NCBI GenBank assembly: GCA_035701285.1
Contig: DASSNT010000017.1
Coordinates: 1 to 37,163, forward strand
Direction of reading: 5' to 3'
From: DASSBR01 sp035701285
Lineage (GTDB): Bacteria; Pseudomonadota; Gammaproteobacteria; Natronospirales; DASSBR01
Length of the DNA stretch: 37,163 nucleotides
Shown one piece after another: positions 31,629 through 37,163 of the stretch (position 1 is its first letter; each line of letters begins with the position of its first letter). The notes below the pieces were generated by a model that saw only the letters and a program-made list of their open reading frames with translations, searched no databases and was not told the origin of the DNA. The position numbers were made by a program, and so were the translations under genes.

Positions 31629-32602
31629 GCGTGTGGATCATCTCGCTGCTTGCCGACGGCGTGATCGTCCAGTTCCTGCCGCCGGCCGCAACGCCGATGG
31701 CGCATCTGGTGGACCAGCTGTTTTTCTGGATGGTGGGCATTTCCGGCGTCGTGGCCATGGCGCTGACGGCGGCGATTGGTATCGTCATGGTGCGCTATCG
31801 CCGCGGCGCAAAACGCAACCGCAAGTTCCACATCAACAAAAAGCGCGAGCTGTGGGTTGAGTTCACCTGGTCGCTGATCGTGTTCGTCGCCTTCATGGCT
31901 TTTTTTTACGCCGGCGCAAATCTCTACGTGAAGGCGTTTTCCAGGCCGGCGCAGGCGCTGCGCATCGACGTTACCGGCAAGCAGTGGATGTGGAAGTTCG
32001 AGCATCCCAACGGCGCGCGCGAAATCGATACGCTGCATGTGCCGGTGAATCGCGTCATTGAACTGGAAATGAGCTCGGTGGACGTGATTCACGATTTTGA
32101 CGTTCCCGCCTTTCGCGTCAAACACGACGTGGTGCCCGGCACGCACATGCACCTGTGGTTCGAACCGACGAGGGTGGGCAGCTACGACCTCTACTGCAAC
32201 CAGTTCTGCGGGTTGGGCCATTCGAAAATGCGCGGCCAGATCGTCGTCATGAAGCAGGATGAGTATGCCAACTGGCTGCAGCACCAGCAGGTGCCGGGCT
32301 CGCCGTCCGAGCAGGGCGCGGAACTGTTTCGTGCGCACGGCTGCAGCGGCTGCCACATCGGCAACGCCACCGTACACGCGCCGCACCTCGCCGGCATTTA
32401 CGGCAAGACCGTCCATCTGTCTGACGGCACGACGAAGATCGTTGACGACGCCTACATCCGCGACTCGATCCTGTTTCCGAAACGGGACGTCGTCGCCGGC
32501 TACCCGCCGATCATGCCGAGCTTCCGCGGCCAGCTGAGCGAAGGCGAAATTCAGTTGATCATTTCCTACATCAAGGCGATGCCGCATCGCTACAAGAGAT
32601 AA
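31625..32602 (+). CDS. coxB: Cytochrome c oxidase subunit II with fused cytochrome c (caa3 type)
   Basis: 325 residues. Two membrane helices (about 25-55 and 78-100) are followed by the cupredoxin domain with the CuA site: H156 (VIHDFDVPAF), C191 and C195 (CNQFCGLGHSKM), H199 and M202. A C-terminal cytochrome c domain follows, with C240-S-G-C-H244 and axial M297 (YPPIMPSF). The fusion marks a caa3 oxidase that takes electrons directly from a membrane-bound donor, here presumably ActE. The start is in an ATGA overlap; coxA starts 4 nt after the stop. Confidence 0.95.
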   Translation: MSVWIISLLADGVIVQFLPPAATPMAHLVDQLFFWMVGISGVVAMALTAAIGIVMVRYRRGAKRNRKFHINKKRELWVEFTWSLIVFVAFMAFFYAGANLYVKAFSRPAQALRIDVTGKQWMWKFEHPNGAREIDTLHVPVNRVIELEMSSVDVIHDFDVPAFRVKHDVVPGTHMHLWFEPTRVGSYDLYCNQFCGLGHSKMRGQIVVMKQDEYANWLQHQQVPGSPSEQGAELFRAHGCSGCHIGNATVHAPHLAGIYGKTVHLSDGTTKIVDDAYIRDSILFPKRDVVAGYPPIMPSFRGQLSEGEIQLIISYIKAMPHRYKR

Positions 32603-32606
32603 AGCC

Positions 32607-34265
32607 ATGAGCGCAGTGACCGTACCCGACGTCAAGCGGCCCCCGCATTTTCCGGAGGAGCATTACCTGAACAACAGCTTCAGTCTCAAGTCGTGGTTGA
32701 CGACGACCGATCACAAGCGCATCGCCTGGCTGTTTTTTGTCGCGCTGACGTTCATGTTCTTTATCGGCGGCGCGGCCGCGACCGTGATGCGCCTCGAGTT
32801 GTTGACGCCTGCCGGCGACCTGGTCAGTGACGGCAGCTATGCGCGGCTGTTTTCCACCCACGGCATCATCATGGTGTGGTTCTTTCTGATTCCGTCGATT
32901 CCGAACACGTTCGGCAATTTTCTGCTGCCGATGATGATCGGCGCGAAGGACATGGCGTTCCCGCGCATCAATCTGCTGAGCTGGTACGTCTACATGCTGG
33001 GTGCCGGTGTGCTGATCGGCGCGTTGTTCGCCGGTTCGCCCGATGCCGGCTGGACATTTTATACGCCGCTCAGCACGCAGTACACCGATCCCGCCACAAT
33101 CATCGCTGCCGTAGGCGTGTTTATCGTCGGCTTCTCGACGATCATGACGGCGATCAATTTCATCGTGACGACCCACCGGCTGCGCGCGCCGGGGATGACC
33201 TGGTTCCGGCTGCCGCTGTTCGTCTGGTCGATGTACGCGGTCGCCATCCTGATGCTGCTGGCGACCCCGGTGCTGGCCATCACGCTGCTGATGGTTACGG
33301 TGCAGCACTGGCTCGGCATCGCCATCTTCAATCCGGCGATGGGCGGCGATCCACTGCTGTTTCAGCACATGTTCTGGTTCTACTCGCACCCGGCGGTTTA
33401 CATCATGCTGATTCCGGCGATGGGCGTGGTCAGCGAGTTGATCACCACGTTTTCGCGCAAGCAGGTGTTCGGCTACGAGATCATGGTGTTCTCGATGCTG
33501 ATGATTTCGCTGGCGAGTTTCTTCGTCTGGGGCCATCACATGTTTGTCGCCGGCGAATCGGTGTACTCGGCGTTGATCTTTTCGGTAATGACATTCATCG
33601 TGTCGGTGCCGTCGGCGATCAAGATCTTCAACTGGACCACGACGATGTACAAGGGGAAGATCAGTTTCGATGCACCGATGCTTTACGGCGTGAGCTTTAT
33701 CGGGCTGTTTCTGGTCGGCGGGCTGACGGGGCTGATCCTCGCAATGACCGGGCTCGACATGAATCTGCACGGCACCTACTTCGTCATCGCCCACTTCCAC
33801 TACATCATGGTCGGCGGTGCCGTCACCGCTTACATGGGCGCGCTGCATTACTGGTGGCCGAAGATTACCGGCCGCATGTATCCGGAGATGTGGGGCCGCG
33901 CCGCGGCCATCGCCATCTTCGTCGGCTTCAACGCGACATTCGGGCCGCAGTACCTGCTGGGCGTCGCCGGCATGCCGCGCCGCTATCACACCTATCCGCC
34001 GGTCTACCAGGTGCTCAACGAAGCCTCGACCGCGGGCGCGGTCGTGCTCGCAGTGGGCTACGCGCTGCCGTTCTGTTACCTCATCTGGTCGTTGCGCTAC
34101 GGCAAGATCGCGCCGCCGAATCCGTGGGGCGCGACCGGCCTTGAGTGGAAGACTGCTTCACCGCCGCCGCCGCACAACTTCGAGGAGCCGGTCATGGTGA
34201 CGGACAAGCCGTACGACTACATCAAGTACGATGCCGAGCATGGCGAATGGCAGGGGCGGCCATGA
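32607..34265 (+). CDS. coxA: Cytochrome c oxidase subunit I, A2-type haem-copper oxidase
   Basis: 552 residues, 12-helix haem-copper subunit. Haem a ligand H85 (STHGIIMVWFF); CuB ligands H261 with cross-linked Y265 (YSHPAVYIMLIP) and H310/H311 (WGHHMF); haem a3 and a ligands H396 and H398 (IAHFHYIMVGG). The residue before the ligand helix is YSHPAVY rather than the HPEV of A1 enzymes, which places it in the A2 class known from Thermus caa3, where Tyr-Ser replaces the D-channel glutamate. It reduces oxygen to water and pumps protons across the inner membrane. The stop overlaps coxC (ATGA). Confidence 0.95.
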   Translation: MSAVTVPDVKRPPHFPEEHYLNNSFSLKSWLTTTDHKRIAWLFFVALTFMFFIGGAAATVMRLELLTPAGDLVSDGSYARLFSTHGIIMVWFFLIPSIPNTFGNFLLPMMIGAKDMAFPRINLLSWYVYMLGAGVLIGALFAGSPDAGWTFYTPLSTQYTDPATIIAAVGVFIVGFSTIMTAINFIVTTHRLRAPGMTWFRLPLFVWSMYAVAILMLLATPVLAITLLMVTVQHWLGIAIFNPAMGGDPLLFQHMFWFYSHPAVYIMLIPAMGVVSELITTFSRKQVFGYEIMVFSMLMISLASFFVWGHHMFVAGESVYSALIFSVMTFIVSVPSAIKIFNWTTTMYKGKISFDAPMLYGVSFIGLFLVGGLTGLILAMTGLDMNLHGTYFVIAHFHYIMVGGAVTAYMGALHYWWPKITGRMYPEMWGRAAAIAIFVGFNATFGPQYLLGVAGMPRRYHTYPPVYQVLNEASTAGAVVLAVGYALPFCYLIWSLRYGKIAPPNPWGATGLEWKTASPPPPHNFEEPVMVTDKPYDYIKYDAEHGEWQGRP

Positions 34266-34909
34266 ACGCCAAGTCCGATCAGATCAAGGAACAGTTCGAA
34301 ACACTCGAACAGCAGAAGAGCGCCGATCGACTCGGCATGTGGATCTTCCTGGCGACGGAGACGATGCTGTTCGGCGGCCTGTTCTTCGCCTACACGGCGT
34401 CGCACACGCTGCATCCGCACGTATTCAGCGAGGCGTCGCACGAACTGGAGTGGAACCTGGAATTCGGCAACACGGCGGTGCTGCTCACCAGCGGCTTCAC
34501 CATGGCGCTGGCCGAGATCGCTGTCAGCCTGAAGCGCCGCGGGCTGACGACGTTGCTGCTGCTCACGACGATCTTTCTCGGCATCTGGTTCCTGGTCGTC
34601 AAGGGCGTCGAATATGTCGACGATTTCCAGAACGGCATCGTGCCGTTTATCGCCGGTGGCTATTTTTATACCGGCCCCAGCCCGGAAATCGCCAAACTGT
34701 TTTTCAATTTCTACTTCGCGCTGACGGGCCTGCACGCGTTCCATATGAGCATCGGCGTGCTGCTGCTGTTCATCATGACCACGCTCGCCTGGCGCTGGCG
34801 GGACCCGGACAAGCTGACACGGCAAATGACGATCGTCGGCCTGTACTGGGCGTTCATCGACGTCGCGTGGATGGTGATCTACACGACCCTGTACCTGTTG
34901 CAGCAATGA
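34262..34909 (+). CDS. coxC: Cytochrome c oxidase subunit III
   Basis: 215 residues with about five helices. The family start LGMWIFLATETMLFGGLFFA and the end FYFALTGLHAFHMSIGVLLL, with GLYWAFIDVAWMVIYTTLYL, are clear subunit III marks. The protein is the shorter bacterial form. ATGA overlaps join it to coxA and to the subunit IV gene. Confidence 0.95.
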   Translation: MNAKSDQIKEQFETLEQQKSADRLGMWIFLATETMLFGGLFFAYTASHTLHPHVFSEASHELEWNLEFGNTAVLLTSGFTMALAEIAVSLKRRGLTTLLLLTTIFLGIWFLVVKGVEYVDDFQNGIVPFIAGGYFYTGPSPEIAKLFFNFYFALTGLHAFHMSIGVLLLFIMTTLAWRWRDPDKLTRQMTIVGLYWAFIDVAWMVIYTTLYLLQQ

Positions 34910-35193
34910 AGCTCAAGATCAAAAATCCGTGGCTGCAGTTGACCGCCGTCTGGCTGGCCATGCTGTGCCTGTTCACGATCAGCGTCGGCCTGGCGTTCGC
35001 GCCCATCGGCGTCTGGCACTCCGTGATCAACCTGATCATCGCCGGTATTCTCGTCATGTCGATCATGACGTTTTTCATGCATCTCAAGGACAGCGAAGGG
35101 CTGTTGCGGCTGACGGCGGGGACGGGGTTCTTTTGGCTGATTATTCTGTTTACGCTGTCGCTGGCGGACTATTTCAGTCGGTATAGCTTTTAG
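34906..35193 (+). CDS. coxD: Cytochrome c oxidase subunit IV (COX4_pro type)
   Basis: 95 residues with three hydrophobic helices (LTAVWLAMLCLFTISVGLAF, SVINLIIAGILVMSIMTFFM, GFFWLIILFTLSLADY). The HLKDSEGLLRL loop is typical of the bacterial subunit IV family, which supports stability of the oxidase. Its TAG stop (35191-35193) is the first TAG of a tagtcgc tandem repeat, so the repeat defines the end of the operon. Confidence 0.88.
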   Translation: MKLKIKNPWLQLTAVWLAMLCLFTISVGLAFAPIGVWHSVINLIIAGILVMSIMTFFMHLKDSEGLLRLTAGTGFFWLIILFTLSLADYFSRYSF

Positions 35194-35286
35194 TCGCTAG
35201 TCGCTAGTCGCTAGTCGCTGATCGCTAGGGCGGCTCGAGGTTTCTTCACTCTTACTCTAGCGACTAGGCACTAGGCACTAGCGACT
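35191..35286. repeat. tagtcgc tandem repeat with inverted partner
   Basis: Four perfect copies of tagtcgc (35191-35218) are followed, after about 40 nt, by an inverted, degenerate partner (35257-35286, ctagcgactaggcactaggc...). The two arms could fold into a long imperfect hairpin after coxD and before rep, acting as a terminator or boundary. Apart from this repeat the 144-nt gap holds only the short lead-in to rep. Confidence 0.75.
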
Positions 35287-35337
35287 TTCAACCTTGTCAA
35301 GACTGGTCATGCCGACCCCGCCCGGTACAATGCGCCG

Positions 35338-37163
35338 ATGCCCTCGTCGATTCTCTCCGGCCTCAATCCCGAACAACGCGCCGCCGTCGTCACCATCGAC
35401 GCGCCGTTGCTGGTGCTCGCCGGAGCCGGCAGCGGCAAGACGCGCGTGATCACGCGCAAGATCGCCTACCTGATCGCCGAGTGCGGCATTGAGCCGCAGG
35501 CGATCGCGGCGCTGACCTTCACCAACAAGGCCGCGCGCGAAATGAAAACCCGCGCTGGCCAATTGCTGCGCGGGCGCAAGGCCAAGGGCCTCAACGTCTC
35601 GACCTTCCACACGCTTGGCCTGAAGATCCTGCGCGAAGAGCACGCGCGGCTCGGCTACCGGCGCGGCTTTTCGCTGTTCGATGCCGACGACAGCCGTCAG
35701 CTCGTGCGCGACATCCTCAAGGACGAACGCAACGACCGGGTTGACGCGGTGGACGCGACCCAGGCGCAGATTTCGAACTGGAAGAGCGCGCTGATCCTGC
35801 CGGAGCAGGCGGCGGCCGTGGCCGAGGACGAACTCGCGGCGCATGCCGCACGCGCCTACGCGGCGTATCAGCGTTACCTGCAGGCGTATAACGCGGTCGA
35901 TTTCGACGACCTGATCGTGCAGCCCGTGCGCCTGTTCCAGGACGCGCCGGATTTGCTCGACAAGTGGCAGAACCGGCTGCGCTACCTGCTGGTCGACGAG
36001 TACCAGGACACCAACGGCGCGCAGTATGGCCTGCTGAAAATGCTCGCCGGCCCGCGAGCAGCCCTGACCGCGGTGGGCGACGACGACCAGTCGGTTTATT
36101 CGTGGCGCGGCGCCCGGCCCGACAACCTGGTGCATCTGCAGAACGATTTTCCGCGCCTCAAGGTCGTCAAGCTGGAGCAGAACTACCGTTCGGCGCCGCG
36201 CATCCTGCGCGCCGCCAACGCGCTGATCGCCAACAATCCGCACCTGTTCACCAAGCGGCTGTGGAGCGACCTCAAGGAAGCCGCGCCGATCAAGGTGCTC
36301 GCCTGCGAGGACGACCGCGACGAGGCGGCGCAGGTCGCCGCGCAGATCGTGGATCACCGACTGACCAACCGGCTGGCGTACAGCGATTACGCGGTGCTGT
36401 ACCGCGGCAATCACCAGTCGCGCGCCATTGAGCGGGCATTGCGCGAGCAACAGATTCCGTACGCCATCAGCGGCGGCACGTCGTTTTTCGATCGCAGCGA
36501 AGTGCGCGACCTGATTGCCTACCTGAGACTGATCGTCAATCCGGACGACGACGCCGCGTTCCTGCGCATCGTCAACGTGCCGCGCCGCGAAATCGGGGCG
36601 GCCACGCTGGAGCGGCTCGGCCGCTATGCTGGCGAGCGGGCGACGAGCCTGTTCTCGGCCTGCTTCGAAATGGGCCTGGCCGCGGCCGTCGGCGATCGCC
36701 CGCAGATCCGGCTGCGGCAGTTCGCGGAATTTATCGGCCGGCTGGGCGAAAGCGATGAGCCGCCGGGCCAGATCGCGCGCGAGCTGATCGACGGCATCGG
36801 CTACGCGGAATGGCTGCACGACAGCTGCCGCGACGACAAGGCCGCCGAGCGGCGGATGGAGAATGTCGAAGAACTGCTGGCCTGGCTCGACCGGCTGGTC
36901 AAGCGGGACCCGGAGCGCGATCTAGCCGCCATCCTCAATCACATGAGCCTGATGGACCGGCTGGACAAGACCGAATCGAACGAGCCCGCGGACGAGGTGC
37001 AACTGATGACGCTGCACGCTGCCAAAGGACTCGAGTTTCCGTGCGTGTTCCTGGTGGGCTTCGAGGAGGGCCTGCTGCCGCACCGCGAAAACCTGGAGGG
37101 CCCCGGCGCCGAGGAAGAACGGCGGCTCGCGTATGTCGGCATCACCCGCGCGCGGCGCAGCCT
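35338..37163 (+). CDS. rep: ATP-dependent DNA helicase Rep (partial, C-terminus beyond window)
   Basis: 608 residues are visible; E. coli Rep has 673. SF1A helicase motifs are intact: Walker A LVLAGAGSGKTRVITRKIAY with K34, ALTFTNKAAREMK, DEYQDT (D220, E221), VGDDDQSVYSWRGARP, KLEQNYRS, VQLMTLHAAKGLEFP and EERRLAYVGITRAR. Stretches such as YRGNHQSR, ISGGTSFF and RIVNVPRREIG separate Rep from UvrD and PcrA. Rep moves 3' to 5' and helps replication forks pass bound proteins. The ATG at 35338 begins MPSSILSGLNPEQRAAV. Confidence 0.95.
   Translation, partial: MPSSILSGLNPEQRAAVVTIDAPLLVLAGAGSGKTRVITRKIAYLIAECGIEPQAIAALTFTNKAAREMKTRAGQLLRGRKAKGLNVSTFHTLGLKILREEHARLGYRRGFSLFDADDSRQLVRDILKDERNDRVDAVDATQAQISNWKSALILPEQAAAVAEDELAAHAARAYAAYQRYLQAYNAVDFDDLIVQPVRLFQDAPDLLDKWQNRLRYLLVDEYQDTNGAQYGLLKMLAGPRAALTAVGDDDQSVYSWRGARPDNLVHLQNDFPRLKVVKLEQNYRSAPRILRAANALIANNPHLFTKRLWSDLKEAAPIKVLACEDDRDEAAQVAAQIVDHRLTNRLAYSDYAVLYRGNHQSRAIERALREQQIPYAISGGTSFFDRSEVRDLIAYLRLIVNPDDDAAFLRIVNVPRREIGAATLERLGRYAGERATSLFSACFEMGLAAAVGDRPQIRLRQFAEFIGRLGESDEPPGQIARELIDGIGYAEWLHDSCRDDKAAERRMENVEELLAWLDRLVKRDPERDLAAILNHMSLMDRLDKTESNEPADEVQLMTLHAAKGLEFPCVFLVGFEEGLLPHRENLEGPGAEEERRLAYVGITRARRS

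Noticed and set aside
32571..33989. A 472-codon open frame antisense to coxA
   Set aside because: Composition is dominated by His/Arg/Asp/Gln and coxA is unambiguous.
35191..35218. tagtcgc repeats as a possible CRISPR array
   Set aside because: The units are 7 nt, head to tail, with no spacers.
35278..36819. A 513-codon open frame antisense to rep
   Set aside because: The rep helicase motifs are intact on the other strand; the antisense frame is a by-product of high GC content.
1..37163. tRNA, rRNA, intact insertion sequence or phage genes
   Set aside because: Reading both strands showed no tRNA-like cloverleaf, rRNA conserved block, transposase, integrase or phage structural gene.

Overview
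The window is GC-rich, densely packed chromosomal DNA that reads as a gammaproteobacterium. The partial helicase at the right edge follows E. coli Rep almost block for block, and the aldo/keto reductase at 17470 follows E. coli YdbC/PdxI closely. The many palindromic intergenic repeats are of the kind common in high-GC proteobacteria. No rRNA, tRNA, CRISPR array or intact insertion sequence was seen. The genus cannot be fixed from the sequence; a Xanthomonadales- or Steroidobacter-like lineage is only a guess.

Left part (1-14.9 kb): ordinary metabolic and envelope genes. A minus-strand run holds an S9 peptidase, a GNAT acetyltransferase, the NudC Nudix hydrolase and an EamA transporter cut by the window edge. 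Next come a PLP-dependent transsulfuration enzyme, a DUF1761 membrane protein, an M28 peptidase translationally coupled to a degenerate REC-REC-GGDEF protein, a periplasmic protein with two TonB C-terminal domains, a GltB-like FMN/Fe-S protein divergent from an ACT-domain malic enzyme, and a lipoprotein overlapping a second GNAT gene.

Middle part (14.9-17.4 kb): an accessory, repeat-rich pocket with a hicAB toxin-antitoxin pair, a lipoprotein with tandem TonB C-terminal domains, two copies of a larger interspersed repeat (one internally deleted) plus a tail fragment, and the stub of an MmeI-like restriction-modification gene that ends at one repeat copy.

From 17.4 to 23.3 kb: PdxI-like reductase, DUF4442 hotdog protein, a secreted triad (peptidoglycan-binding-like, PRC-barrel, peptidoglycan-binding-like paralogue), then a minus-strand operon of lemA and two TPM-domain genes.

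Right part (23.5-35.2 kb): one long plus-strand respiratory operon, actABCDEF (alternative complex III, a quinol:electron-acceptor oxidoreductase), a small membrane protein, then coxBACD for a caa3-type, A2-class haem-copper oxidase with cytochrome c fused to subunit II. Together these would carry electrons from quinol to oxygen without a bc1 complex. Most junctions from actC to coxD are ATGA/GTGA/TGATG overlaps. rep follows.

The most unusual theme is the relation between short palindromic repeats and genes. Repeats supply the stop codon or C-terminal tail of at least five genes (nudC, the transsulfuration gene, the GltB-like gene, the lipoprotein at 13761 and coxD). One 150-nt palindromic element lies in frame inside actB and appears to add 50 codons between two domains.
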